64,000 bases of DNA. Origin: Oleidesulfovibrio sp047973035 (GTDB taxonomy: Bacteria; Desulfobacterota; Desulfovibrionia; Desulfovibrionales; Desulfovibrionaceae). Positions 1 to 8,183 of the stretch are shown here, piece after piece; the stretch's first letter is position 1; the number at the start of each line of letters is the position of its first letter. The DNA is taken from the NCBI RefSeq assembly GCF_047973035.1, contig NZ_JBKEBF010000037.1:186001-250000 (forward strand), in the 5' to 3' direction. The notes beneath the pieces were generated by a model, which was not told where the DNA came from, did no database searches, and worked only from the letters and a program-made list of their open reading frames with translations. The translations under genes and the position numbers were made by a program.

Positions 1-1
1 A

Positions 2-154
2 GATATGATTAGTAAGGATTTGAAAAAGCGCGGGTTCAATTTTGTAGGCAGCACAATTATATACGCCCACATGCAGGCCACGGGGCTTGTAAATGATCAT
101 CTGATGTCCTGTCCGCGGTACGAACCGGTACGGGCTTTGGGCGAAGCGATGTAG
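2..154 (+). CDS. tag: DNA-3-methyladenine glycosylase I, C-terminal fragment
   Basis: Only the last 50 codons are in the window; the gene starts upstream of base 1. The visible tail (DMISKDLKKRGFNFVGS, then YAHMQATGLVNDH and a Cys four residues after the His) matches the conserved C-terminus of Tag, which excises 3-methyladenine from alkylated DNA in the cytoplasm. In the E. coli enzyme the structural zinc is held partly by a His and a Cys spaced as in NDHLMSC, and both are kept here. A strong hairpin terminator follows about 45 bases after the stop, so this is the end of its transcription unit. Family assignment is from motif memory on a short piece, but the match is characteristic. Confidence 0.85.
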   Translation, partial: DMISKDLKKRGFNFVGSTIIYAHMQATGLVNDHLMSCPRYEPVRALGEAM

Positions 155-199
155 TTCGCGCCGTGCTGGCGTTCATGCGGTTCCTGTTTGTGTATGCAA

Positions 200-233
200 A
201 ACCGCCCGCAGAGGTCAGCCTCTGCGGGCGGTT
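200..233 (+). terminator. Hairpin terminator after tag
   Basis: A perfect 15-bp GC-rich stem (200-214 with 219-233) with a 4-base loop TCAG. The run of T after it is short, so it may also act from the other strand for the convergent regulator gene, or be a structural hairpin only. Confidence 0.7.
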
Positions 234-573
234 ACTACTTTGAATCTCAGCCCCAGACAGCCCCAGAATAAGGGTAGGGGCAGGGCACCCCGTGGCTTTC
301 AGGGATACATGACGGCATCTATGCTGCCAGCCTTTTTGCCAGCGAGGTCAGGCACGCCAAGATGCATCAGACAGCGTTTTCAGGGCGACGAGCGCTGCAA
401 CTGTTGTCCGGCGCGGAGTATAAAGTTTTTTTTAAAACTCCACGGGGAATGCTTTCTGCGCTTCAGCCGGATGCATCAGACAACGTACTGCGACAGTTCA
501 TCAGACTTCTGCCCTGCATTTCAGCGGCATCTTGTGATGCCATTACTTCGCCACTACTCCGTCAGCCCTGCTA
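234..573. other. Intergenic stretch with one near-perfect 17-base repeat
   Basis: No convincing gene. The only structure I see is a 17-base direct repeat, GATGCATCAGACAGCGT at 361-377 and the same with one change at 470-486, and a short T-run/A-run palindrome around 424-438. It may be decayed coding sequence, but no family is recognisable. Confidence 0.4.
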
Positions 574-1460
574 CTAGACTAAAGGGATTCTGATCTCAGT
601 GAGCAGGTCTTCCGGCTTGGTGGTTGCAGGGTCATTAAGATACTGCTCGACACAGGGCTTGCCGCTGAATTCGCGGCCCGAACTCGGACCCCACTGTCCG
701 CAGAGCGCGGCATACACATTCATAAGTCCGGTGTAGGGGCCTTTCCAGATTGCCGTTACATACTCTCCGCCTTCGATTTCGCGGATGCCGACAGAACCTT
801 CGCCTTCAACGTCCGGCCCTACGGAAATGCAGGCGTCATAGCGGATTTTTTCAGGCGGAGTGATTTCAGGGTCATCGTATCCAACGCCCAAAACCTGAGT
901 CTGCGGTCCGAATAAGCCTTTGGGGCATGCCCAGTCGCATAATTCTTTCCAGGCGCCATCGCATTGTTCGTAGGGTCCGGTGTGGCGCACAAATGCAACG
1001 CGGATGGGATCGAATTTTTTACAACAGGCTGCAGGCCCAGACTTTCCAAAGTAAATCCGGCAACGACTTTAGTCATGGTGTTTTCTCCCAGTACTCCAGA
1101 GGGTATGGTACCCGTTTGTGACACCTTTTTGCGCAACGCGCTGGGCGACAAGCGAAACTGCGCCTTAAACGCACGGCTGAACGCCTCTTGCGCCTCGTAA
1201 CCGGCATCAAGAGATATCTCCATCACGCTTGCACTGGTATATGCCAGCCGGTGCACTGCTTTTTCCAGCCTCAGGCGACGGATGTACGCTTTGACCGATT
1301 CTCCCACCATACCGCGGAATACCCGGTGAAAGTGAAACGGTGAAAAATGTGCCTGTGCGGCCATTTCTTCCAGCGTAACAGCATGTTCCAGATGCTCTTC
1401 GAGCCATAAAATGGCTCGAAGTATGCGCACGCGATATGTTTCCGTCGCGTTGTTGTGCAT
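574..1460 (-). pseudogene. AraC-family regulator with GyrI-like effector domain, frameshifted
   Basis: The N-terminal part (from ATG 1460, preceded by GGAGG ten bases upstream) is an AraC-type double helix-turn-helix: LEEMAAQAHFSPFHFHRVFR and, further on, the second helix region with GYEAQEAFSRAFK. The C-terminal part, readable only in another frame and ending at 574, is a GyrI/SOUL-like small-molecule binding domain (VAFVRHTGPYE, then GGEYVTAIWKGPY). The two halves join at a run of six A (minus strand, 1020-1015), where one extra A would give one protein of about 295 residues, the normal size for this family. Such regulators usually sense drugs or other hydrophobic compounds. Whether the break is real, programmed slippage or a sequencing error cannot be told from this read. 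Confidence 0.8.
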
Positions 1461-1734
1461 GGTGTCTGTTCCTTTCCTCCGTAATACTAAATCGTCGTGC
1501 ATGGCACATGACTTTTTTTGCGGAACACTCTCTCGGGACGAAAGATGGCTGCAACAATAAACATCAGTGCCGCACTACGGAGGTCGGTTTTATTGTACTA
1601 TTTTTTATATGACAACCGGATAGCTGGCTGTGATGCCGATATTAAGGAACAATCGCAAGGCATTCCGCCGCTTGACAGCCGCAGCCGCCCACTGCACTGT
1701 GACGAATCCAATACACTAGGGAGTTAGACCGAAT

Positions 1735-2289
1735 ATGAACAAGGTTGTCGTTTCCATCATCGGACGTGACCGCCCCGGCATTGTAAATGCCGTTGCGCAA
1801 CGTCTGCATGAACTTGATTGCGATATTGTCGAGGTCAGCCAGACCATTCTTGAGGGAGCCTTTGCGGCGCTGTTCATTGCGGGTCTTCCCGAGCGTCTTA
1901 GCATTGAGGCGCTGCGTGATGCACTGACATCGCACATGGCATGGCAGGGGCTTGGATGCTTTATCCGTGAACATGAAGCCGGCACCGCCACTGCGCAGCC
2001 GCAGACAGATCTGTTTGTGGTCACGCTGGACGGGCCGGACAGCAAGGGACTTATTTCCGGCATTACCGGTGTGATGAGCGAATGGGCCGTGAACATTGAA
2101 AACCTGAAGGCCATCAAACGCCATGACTCGGGCAATGCTCTGATCATGTTTGAAATTTCCATTCCGCCTTCGGTACACAACGCCGACTTTAAAAAGGCAC
2201 TGGAAAACAAAGCGGAAGAGCTCGGTGTGCGGGTAAGCCTGCAACACCGTGATATTTTTGAAGCCATCCACCGCGTGCTGCCCGTTTAG
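1735..2289 (+). CDS. Tandem ACT-domain protein, GcvR-like
   Basis: This 184-residue cytoplasmic protein has two ACT domains, roughly residues 1-75 (VVSIIGRDRPGIVNAVAQRL) and 93-175 (VVTLDGPDSKGLISGITGVM). The repeated D-x-x-G-[IL] turn is the amino-acid binding signature of ACT domains. The double-ACT layout resembles the glycine cleavage repressor GcvR, but no gcv gene is near and there is no DNA-binding domain. It lies 26 bases before a UPF0210/DUF711 gene and the two are surely cotranscribed; ACT and UPF0210 genes are commonly paired. A role in sensing an amino acid is inference. Confidence 0.8.
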   Translation: MNKVVVSIIGRDRPGIVNAVAQRLHELDCDIVEVSQTILEGAFAALFIAGLPERLSIEALRDALTSHMAWQGLGCFIREHEAGTATAQPQTDLFVVTLDGPDSKGLISGITGVMSEWAVNIENLKAIKRHDSGNALIMFEISIPPSVHNADFKKALENKAEELGVRVSLQHRDIFEAIHRVLPV

Positions 2290-2315
2290 CCGCGTTCTTG
2301 CAGCAAGGATTTACA

Positions 2316-3686
2316 ATGCTTACCGATCGCGAAGTTATCAGCACTCTGAACATGCTCCGTAACGAGCATCTGGATGTGCGTACCGTAACGCTGGGTATCA
2401 GCCTGTTTGACTGTGCCAGCGACGACTTTGACCGTTTTGCCACCCGCGTACACGACAAAATCAGCCGCTACGCAGAGCATCTGGTAGCCACCTGTGACGA
2501 AGTGGGCGAAAAATATGGCATCCCCGTTGTAAACAAGCGCATCAGCATCAGCCCTATGGCTGTCGTCGGCGCACCTTTCGGACCGGACGAAATGGTTAAG
2601 GCTGCGCAGGTTCTTGACGCCGCCGCAAGCAATGCCGGTGTGGACTTTCTGGGCGGTTTTACCGCGCTGGTTGAAAAAGGTATGACCAAGGGCGACATGG
2701 CCCTTATCGAGGCTCTGCCCGAAGCGCTGGCAACAACAAACCGTGTCTGTTCTTCCATCAACGTGGGGTCTTCCCGCTCCGGTATCAACATGGACGCCGT
2801 GGCCCTGATGGGCGATACCATCGTCAAAATTGCCGACCGCAGCGCAGACCGCGACGGCATCGGCTGCGCCAAGCTGGTGGTCTTTACCAACATCCCGCAG
2901 GACGTTCCTTTTATGGCCGGAGCCTATCTTGGTACCGGTGAGCCTGACGTTGTAATCAACGTCGGTGTTAGCGGCCCGGGTGTGGTGAAAAAAGCAATCG
3001 ACCGCGCCATGGCAACAAAGAGCCGTTCGCTGGGTGATATTGCAGATGTTATCAAGCGTACCGCCTTTAAAGTAACCCGTGTTGGCGAAATTATCGGACG
3101 CGAAGTTGCAGAACGTCTTGGCGTACCCTTCGGGGTTGCAGACCTTTCGCTTGCACCGGCGCCGCAGGTGGGCGACTCCGTGGGTGAAATATTCCAGAGC
3201 GTAGGGCTTTCCTCCATCGGCGTGCCCGGCTCCACTGCCGTTCTGGCAATGCTGAACGACGCTGTCAAAAAAGGTGGCGCGTTTGCCAGCTCGCACGTGG
3301 GTGGCCTTTCCGGTGCCTTTATTCCCGTATCTGAAGACCTGAACATTGCCGAAGCCGCGGCCAAGGGCATTCTGACGCTGGAAAAGCTGGAAGCCATGAC
3401 AAGTGTCTGCTCCGTAGGTCTTGATATGGTGGCGATTCCCGGAGATACCCCCGCAACGACCATTGCCGCAATCATTGCGGATGAAATGGCCATCGGCATG
3501 ATCAACAACAAGACCACTGCCGTGCGCATTATCCCCGTACCCGGTAAAAAAGCCGGAGACACGGTTTCGTTCGGCGGGCTGCTGGGCGAATCTGCCATTA
3601 TGCCTGTTCCGGCCGGTGGCAGTTCCGAACAGTTCATACGGCTTGGCGGGCGCATTCCGGCACCCATCCACAGCCTGAAAAACTAG
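2316..3686 (+). CDS. UPF0210 (DUF711/PFL) family protein
   Basis: A 456-residue cytoplasmic protein of the UPF0210 family. ATG 2316 is chosen because AAGGA sits seven bases upstream; an in-frame TTG at 2298 lacks a site and would only add an unconserved tail. Family-like stretches are VRTVTLGISLFDCAS near the N-terminus, NKRISISPMAVV, SSINVGSSRSGINMDAV, DVVINVGVSGPGVV and the C-terminal GRIPAPIHSLKN. The family adopts a glycyl-radical-enzyme-like barrel fold in solved structures, but no glycyl radical motif is visible and the reaction is unknown. The upstream ACT gene is its usual partner, which suggests amino-acid dependent control. A rho-independent terminator closes the pair. Confidence 0.85.
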   Translation: MLTDREVISTLNMLRNEHLDVRTVTLGISLFDCASDDFDRFATRVHDKISRYAEHLVATCDEVGEKYGIPVVNKRISISPMAVVGAPFGPDEMVKAAQVLDAAASNAGVDFLGGFTALVEKGMTKGDMALIEALPEALATTNRVCSSINVGSSRSGINMDAVALMGDTIVKIADRSADRDGIGCAKLVVFTNIPQDVPFMAGAYLGTGEPDVVINVGVSGPGVVKKAIDRAMATKSRSLGDIADVIKRTAFKVTRVGEIIGREVAERLGVPFGVADLSLAPAPQVGDSVGEIFQSVGLSSIGVPGSTAVLAMLNDAVKKGGAFASSHVGGLSGAFIPVSEDLNIAEAAAKGILTLEKLEAMTSVCSVGLDMVAIPGDTPATTIAAIIADEMAIGMINNKTTAVRIIPVPGKKAGDTVSFGGLLGESAIMPVPAGGSSEQFIRLGGRIPAPIHSLKN

Positions 3687-3695
3687 AAGCTATAT

Positions 3696-3721
3696 AGCGG
3701 GGCCATGCCCCGCTTTTTTTT
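3696..3721 (+). terminator. Terminator of the ACT/UPF0210 operon
   Basis: Stem AGCGGGGC (3696-3703) pairs with GCCCCGCT (3707-3714) across a 3-base loop and is followed directly by eight T. Confidence 0.9.
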
Positions 3722-3749
3722 GATATGCAGAAAATGCAAAGGAGGAACC

Positions 3750-4088
3750 ATGCAGGAGATCAGCTGGAACGATTTTGAAAAGGTGGAGCTTCGTGTCGGC
3801 ACGGTTCAGCGTGTGGAGCCTTTCCCTGAAGCCCGCAAGCCTGCGTACAAGCTTTGGATATACTTCGGTGAAGAAGTCGGAGTACGTAAATCAAGTGCGC
3901 AGATCACAGCGCACTACGATATGGAAAGTCTTGTAGGGCGTCAGGTCGTGGCCGTTGTCAACTTTCCGCGCAAGCAGGTTGGCCCTTTTATGTCTGAATG
4001 CCTTGTAACGGGCTTTGCAGATGCGCAGGGCGACATCGTACTTATCGCTCCTGATAAACCTGTTCCCGATGGTTCAAAACTGCATTAG
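3750..4088 (+). CDS. csaA: CsaA-like tRNA-binding (EMAP/OB-fold) protein
   Basis: 112 residues starting at ATG 3750, five bases after GGAGG-A-A-C-C spacing that fits a ribosome site exactly. The single domain is the tRNA-binding OB fold: FEKVELRVGTV near the N-terminus, KPAYKLWIYFGE, the strand KSSAQITAHY, and the conserved LVGRQVVAVVNFPRKQVGP with the SECLVTGF loop. Bacillus CsaA is described as a small export-related chaperone of this fold; free-standing copies may also bind structured RNA. Length matches the family. It is monocistronic, bounded by terminators on both sides. The molecular role in this organism is not shown by the sequence. Confidence 0.85.
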   Translation: MQEISWNDFEKVELRVGTVQRVEPFPEARKPAYKLWIYFGEEVGVRKSSAQITAHYDMESLVGRQVVAVVNFPRKQVGPFMSECLVTGFADAQGDIVLIAPDKPVPDGSKLH

Positions 4089-4105
4089 CAGACTTGATAC
4101 ATCCC

Positions 4106-4154
4106 AAACGCAGAAGGGCGGCACCAGTTGCGGTGCCGCCCTTCTGCGTTTTTG
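4106..4154 (+). terminator. Terminator after csaA
   Basis: A 20-bp stem (4106-4125 with 4132-4151) with loop AGTTGC and a T run at 4149-4153. The flanking A-run on the other side would let it work in both directions. Confidence 0.9.
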
Positions 4155-4237
4155 GCATTATGCATTGTTACAGATGATTGCACTGGAAACTGTAGTGGTG
4201 ATTGCAAGCATAATACAATCTAATGCATGTATTGTAT

Positions 4238-4318
4238 ACCTGTGCAGTATAAAATATATGATGGGTTTTTTATTTGCTACTGCAAAAGTATAAAATAATA
4301 CTCCACCTGTGTAGTATA
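4238..4318 (+). repeat. Direct repeat pair upstream of tmcD
   Basis: ACCTGTGCAGTATA at 4238-4251 recurs as ACCTGTGTAGTATA at 4305-4318 (13 of 14 identical), start to start 67 bases. This spacing and position suit a pair of activator or repressor sites. Confidence 0.55.
4263..4278 (+). promoter_or_regulatory. Possible sigma-54 promoter element
   Basis: GG and TTGCT are separated by the 10 bases required between the GG and GC doublets of -24/-12 promoters (GG at 4264-4265, GC at 4276-4277). The remaining positions match poorly and are a T run, so this is only a candidate. It sits between the two direct repeats. Confidence 0.25.
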
Positions 4319-4401
4319 GTTATTTTATTTCAAATAAATACTTCACAAAATAATTTTTTATGGTATCTATACCTGAAAGATAGAGTAAAGAATATCACGC
4401 A

Positions 4402-4429
4402 ATGCACTGTTAGATTGATCATAGTGCAT
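4402..4429. promoter_or_regulatory. Inverted repeat near the tmcD start
   Basis: ATGCACT (4402-4408) and AGTGCAT (4423-4429) form perfect 7-base arms around a 14-base spacer, about 45 bases before tmcD. It could be an operator or an mRNA hairpin. Confidence 0.45.
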
Positions 4430-4473
4430 CGTAATAACGTTCACTACACTATGCTGCGGAAAAGGAGGCAAGC

Positions 4474-5724
4474 ATGCAACTACCTGATGCATGGGACTGG
4501 GAAACCGGTGAACGCACCATTATAGAGTCTACCGCTCCTGAAGAAGGCCACCTTTGGCAGGAAGAGTTGCAGGCTTCGCCCGATGGTGAAAACTTTGTTG
4601 CTGTATGTGCCGTGGACGAAGCCACATTCTCGTTGCGTTGCAACGATACTGTACAGGAAGAAACATACGATAAAATATGGCTTCCCCGCTTTACGCCTGA
4701 CGGAAGAATCTCAGCATTGGTGCAGGAAGACGGCGAATGGACCATGCTGGCAGGAGAAGAGTTGTGGCCCGACAGGTACGGCTATCTGTGGGGTACCCTG
4801 TTCGGCTCTGCGGGTGAAATTGCCGTACCGGTACAACAGGACGGCGAGTACGGCATGGTTGTGAACGGCGTTATATGGGAAACGCTGTACGAAAACGCCA
4901 CCAATTTCTGTATGAGCCCAGCAGGGGGCAAGACCGCTGCCGTTGTGCAGACGCAATCCATGGGGCAGGCAGACATTTCTACATTCCAGCAGGGAATTTA
5001 CAGTGTCGCGGTCAACGGCACGGCATGGCCTGCCAACTTTGTGAACTGCTGGACTCCTGTTTTTTCGCCTGACGGTCACCGTGTGGCTGCTCAGGTCCGT
5101 CGCAATCTTTATGATTATACCATCGCTGTGGATGGTACACCGTGGACAAGCTCATATCAGTGTGTGTGGGAGCCATGTTTCCACCCTGCCTCGGGCAGTG
5201 TGGCTGCGCCGGTCCGGCAAGGGGGCAAGTGGGGTGTTGCGCTGGAAGGGCAGATGCTCTGGAAAGCGCGTAACGCCCAGTGCTGGAACCTGCAGTACAG
5301 TAAGGACGGCAGAAACTTGTGGGCCATCGTCGCACCGGAATATGGCAGCTTTACAGTTTCACTTAATGATCTGCCGTGGAACTTCCGCGCACCCGTCGTA
5401 ACCGAACTTACGGTTTCTCCTTCGGGGGACAGGGCAGTTGCTCTCGCCTGTGAGAAAAATGCAAACTGGCAGGTTGTGGTCGACGGAAAGCCCTGGCGTG
5501 GTTCGTACGACATGGCGTGGAAGCCTGCCTTCAGCCCTGACAGCAACCATATAGCCGTCCGTGTCGAGCGTAACGGCAAAATGGTTATCCTGTTTGATGA
5601 CGTTCCGGTAACGGAAGCATTTGATACTGCTTTTGATCCTGTATTCAGTCCGGATGGCCGCAAGCTGTTGTTGCGTGGCGTTCGAAACGGCAAGGCGTTG
5701 CGCATTGTTGCGCAGCTCTACTAG
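4474..5724 (+). CDS. tmcD: TmcD, tryptophan-rich WD40-like subunit of the Tmc complex
   Basis: 416 residues with no signal peptide and no membrane segment, starting at ATG 4474 after AAGGAGG. The protein is built of about nine repeats of some 45 residues that carry a WD40/TolB-like signature, P-x-F-S-P-D-G followed by A-x-x-V and then a G-x-W pair (for example near residues 70, 200, 305, 350 and 395); tryptophan is unusually frequent. A beta-propeller is the likely fold. By order in the operon it corresponds to TmcD of Desulfovibrio, the cytoplasmic subunit of unknown function in the Tmc complex. It probably serves as a docking platform; no redox cofactor motif is visible. It is the first gene of the operon, 14 bases before tmcC. 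Confidence 0.8.
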   Translation: MQLPDAWDWETGERTIIESTAPEEGHLWQEELQASPDGENFVAVCAVDEATFSLRCNDTVQEETYDKIWLPRFTPDGRISALVQEDGEWTMLAGEELWPDRYGYLWGTLFGSAGEIAVPVQQDGEYGMVVNGVIWETLYENATNFCMSPAGGKTAAVVQTQSMGQADISTFQQGIYSVAVNGTAWPANFVNCWTPVFSPDGHRVAAQVRRNLYDYTIAVDGTPWTSSYQCVWEPCFHPASGSVAAPVRQGGKWGVALEGQMLWKARNAQCWNLQYSKDGRNLWAIVAPEYGSFTVSLNDLPWNFRAPVVTELTVSPSGDRAVALACEKNANWQVVVDGKPWRGSYDMAWKPAFSPDSNHIAVRVERNGKMVILFDDVPVTEAFDTAFDPVFSPDGRKLLLRGVRNGKALRIVAQLY

Positions 5725-5738
5725 CAAGGGAGGCGGAT

Positions 5739-6398
5739 GTGACGGCTTTCTACAACTTCGTTTCCGGGCCGCTGGCGTGGGCTGCGTGGGCCGTGTTTAT
5801 TTTGGGCAGCGTATACAGGCTGGTAACCATGCTGCGGTTGGCAAAGGCTAAAGACGGCTCTTCTCTGGCTTATATGGACTGGAAGTTCAGCCTGCGCTCC
5901 ATTCTGCACTGGGCAGTTCCTTTCGGCAGTCTGGGCTGGCGTGAAAATCCGGCGGTCACCGTACTGACATTTGTATTCCACCTCTGCTTTTTTGGCATTG
6001 CCATCTTTTTGTCATCGCACGTCGTGCTGTGGGATTACGCCTTCGGCATCGATTTCTGGAGCCTGCCGGACCCTGTAGCAGATATAATGACGCTGACCGT
6101 GTTGGGCATATGCATTTTCTTTGCTTACCGAAGGTTGTTCACCCCCGCCGTGCGCTTTATCACCCGTCCCGGCGACTGGCTGGCGCTGGCGCTGGTGGCC
6201 CTGCCGTTTCTTACGGGATTCATGGCCACCCATATGGTGGGCGACAACCTTATCATGAGTACGCTGCACGTGTTGTCCGGCGAGGCCGTACTGGTAGCGA
6301 TACCGTTTACGCGGCTCAGCCATGCGCTGCTTACTTTGTTCACGCGGGCGTACATGGGGTCTGAATTCGGCGGCGTACGCCATTGCCGCGACTGGTAA
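5739..6398 (+). CDS. tmcC: TmcC, membrane cytochrome b subunit of the Tmc complex
   Basis: 219 residues starting at GTG 5739, which follows GGGAGG by six bases; the overlapping ATG two bases earlier is out of frame. About five to six hydrophobic helices are visible. Histidines within or next to helices (HWAVPF near 53, FVFHLC near 78, SSHVVLW near 89, MATHMVG near 168 and STLHVLSG near 179) are candidate heme b ligands, as in the NarI/DsrM-type quinol cytochrome b family. In Tmc this subunit links the periplasmic cytochrome to the cytoplasmic HdrD-like TmcB and may exchange electrons with menaquinone. The role is from the known complex, the ligands are inference. Confidence 0.85.
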   Translation: MTAFYNFVSGPLAWAAWAVFILGSVYRLVTMLRLAKAKDGSSLAYMDWKFSLRSILHWAVPFGSLGWRENPAVTVLTFVFHLCFFGIAIFLSSHVVLWDYAFGIDFWSLPDPVADIMTLTVLGICIFFAYRRLFTPAVRFITRPGDWLALALVALPFLTGFMATHMVGDNLIMSTLHVLSGEAVLVAIPFTRLSHALLTLFTRAYMGSEFGGVRHCRDW

Positions 6399-6433
6399 CA
6401 ACTTCCGCCTAGCTACTCCTGAGGAGGCCGAAA

Positions 6434-7753
6434 ATGGGCATTGCCGACCGGAAAATCGAAGACGAAGGCCTGAAGCGCGGCATAAAAGCGCTTACACCGG
6501 ATAAAATCCAGAGCGTTATCCAGAATGTGCTTCAGGGGGAAACCGGAGCCAAGCTGAAGGCGTATGCCGAAACATGCATGCGCTGCGGTATGTGTGCCCC
6601 TGCCTGCCACTATTACCTGTCACATGATGGCGACCCCAGTTATTCGCCCGCAGGCAAGGTAGACCAGACGATGTGGAAGATATTGCGTTCAAACGGACGC
6701 CTTACACCGGACGATATCTACCTGATAGCGCAACTGGCCTATACGGAATGCAACCTGTGCCGCCGCTGTACGCATTACTGTCCCATAGGTATTGATACGG
6801 GCTACATTATGAGCACCGTACGCCGCATATGCCACAAGCTGGGCGTTACCCCTCTGTATATTCAGGATACGGCCCACAGCCATTCCGGCACAATGAACCA
6901 GATGTGGGTAAAAGAAGACGAATGGATAGACAGCCTGCAATGGCAGGAAGAAGAAGCCCGCGACGAGATTGCAACAGTGCGTTTTCCCATTGAGAAGGAA
7001 GGCGCGGACATCATGTACTCTGTTATCGCTCCGGAACCTAAATTCCGTACCCAGCTTATTTATCAGGCCGGTGTCATTTTCGATCAGGCCGGAGTCGACT
7101 GGACTCTGCCTCAGACCCCCGGTTGGGACAATAGCGATATGGCCATGTTTACAGGCGATTACGAAATAATGGGCCGTGTGAAGCGCGCTCACTTTGAAGC
7201 GGCACAACGCCTTAAAGTTAAACGCATTGTCATGGGCGAATGCGGCCATGCCTTCCGCTCCATCTATGATGTGGGCAACCGCTGGCTCGGCTGGAAGTGG
7301 CACCCCGTGCCGGTGGTTCATTCTGTCGAATTTTTCTGGGAGCTGTTCACAGAAGGCAAAATCAAATTGGCTAAACAGTTTAAAGAACCCGTCACCATCC
7401 ATGACCCGTGTAATATTATCAGGGGACGCGGGTTGATGGAAAAACTGCGCGAGGTTGTCGGGTTCCTGTGTCCTAACGTGGTGGAAATGACACCCAACCG
7501 CGAACACAACCTGTGTTGCTGCGCAGGTGGCGGGGTCATCAACTGCGGGCCGCCTTTTAAAAACGTCAGGGTGGAGGGCAACAGGGCTAAAGCCGAGCAG
7601 CTCAAGCGTACGGAGGTTGGCGTGGTTATCGCCCCTTGTCACAACTGTCACGGCGGCCTTGAGGATATCATCCATCATTACGAGCTGGGCATGTCGCTCA
7701 AGTTCCTCGGCGACCTGATTTACGACTGCATGGAAAAGCCCGGCGCTCAGTAG
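6434..7753 (+). CDS. tmcB: TmcB, HdrD-like iron-sulfur subunit
   Basis: 439 residues, cytoplasmic. Two [4Fe-4S] ferredoxin motifs lie at C48-x2-C51-x2-C54-x3-C58 and C106-x2-C109-x2-C112-x3-C116. The C-terminal CCG domain has HDPC near 326, a triple cysteine near 360-362 in a NL-C-C-C-A-G-G-G context, and APCHNC near 402-405; this spacing (C-x34/35-CC-x38-CxxC) resembles the noncubane cluster site of heterodisulfide reductase subunit D and of DsrK. The family moves electrons between membrane carriers and a thiol/disulfide or similar partner. Within Tmc the cytoplasmic electron acceptor is thought to feed sulfate reduction. The gene has GAGGAGG upstream and lies 21 bases before tmcA. Confidence 0.88.
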   Translation: MGIADRKIEDEGLKRGIKALTPDKIQSVIQNVLQGETGAKLKAYAETCMRCGMCAPACHYYLSHDGDPSYSPAGKVDQTMWKILRSNGRLTPDDIYLIAQLAYTECNLCRRCTHYCPIGIDTGYIMSTVRRICHKLGVTPLYIQDTAHSHSGTMNQMWVKEDEWIDSLQWQEEEARDEIATVRFPIEKEGADIMYSVIAPEPKFRTQLIYQAGVIFDQAGVDWTLPQTPGWDNSDMAMFTGDYEIMGRVKRAHFEAAQRLKVKRIVMGECGHAFRSIYDVGNRWLGWKWHPVPVVHSVEFFWELFTEGKIKLAKQFKEPVTIHDPCNIIRGRGLMEKLREVVGFLCPNVVEMTPNREHNLCCCAGGGVINCGPPFKNVRVEGNRAKAEQLKRTEVGVVIAPCHNCHGGLEDIIHHYELGMSLKFLGDLIYDCMEKPGAQ

Positions 7754-7774
7754 GCGGCGGTTCAGGGAGGTCAT

Positions 7775-8164
7775 ATGTTGCACCGCACGATCATTGTCCT
7801 GACTCTGCTGGCCGCCATAGGTGTGACCTATGCTCTGGCTGGCGCGCCTGATGGCGTTATCACAGTATCTACCAGCGCGTTTGAGCCGCTGACACGGCCT
7901 GCCGCAGCGTTTGCGCACGATGAGCATAACGAAAAAGCAGGCATTGATGACTGCGCGGCGTGCCATCATGGAGAAATTGACGGCAAGCAGACGCTGGAAG
8001 AAACCAGCGAAGGCACTCCCTGTGCAGACTGTCACGCCCTTACGGTAAAGGACGACCGCACGCCGCTTAAGCGGGCTTACCACCGCCAGTGTATGGGGTG
8101 CCATAAAACAACAGGCAAAGGTCCTGCCAACTGCGGCGGCTGTCATAAGCCGTGGCCCGCATAA
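7775..8164 (+). CDS. tmcA: TmcA, type II tetraheme cytochrome c3
   Basis: 129 residues with a cleavable signal peptide (hydrophobic 5-20, likely cut after ALA at residue 22). Four c-type heme motifs are present: C60-x2-C63-H, C83-x2-C86-H, C106-x2-C109-H and C120-x2-C123-H, with extra histidines at 48, 51, 65 and 103 as distal ligands. Length and four motifs match the acidic type II cytochrome c3 of Desulfovibrio, which receives electrons from periplasmic hydrogenases by way of type I c3 and passes them to the Tmc membrane part. Its last position in the tmcDCBA order fits the known cluster. GGGAGG lies just ahead of ATG 7775. Confidence 0.9.
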   Translation: MLHRTIIVLTLLAAIGVTYALAGAPDGVITVSTSAFEPLTRPAAAFAHDEHNEKAGIDDCAACHHGEIDGKQTLEETSEGTPCADCHALTVKDDRTPLKRAYHRQCMGCHKTTGKGPANCGGCHKPWPA

Positions 8165-8183
8165 CAGGTACGGAAGGCATGGC

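Larger units (their letters stand above)
4155..4473 (+). promoter_or_regulatory. AT-rich promoter/leader region of the tmc operon
   Basis: About 320 bases without a gene, clearly richer in AT than its flanks. It holds the direct repeats at 4238-4251 and 4305-4318, a sigma-54-like element at 4263-4278 and an inverted repeat at 4402-4429, all listed separately, and ends with the AAGGAGG ribosome site of tmcD at 4462-4468. I cannot place a convincing sigma-70 promoter with certainty. Confidence 0.6.

Noticed and set aside
2298..2315. TTG start at 2298 for the UPF0210 protein
   Set aside because: ATG 2316 has AAGGA in the right place and the added six residues are not family-like.
4149..4168. 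TGGCATTATGCATTGT as a sigma-54 promoter
   Set aside because: Ten bases after the GG the doublet is TG, not the required GC, and the site overlaps the preceding terminator.
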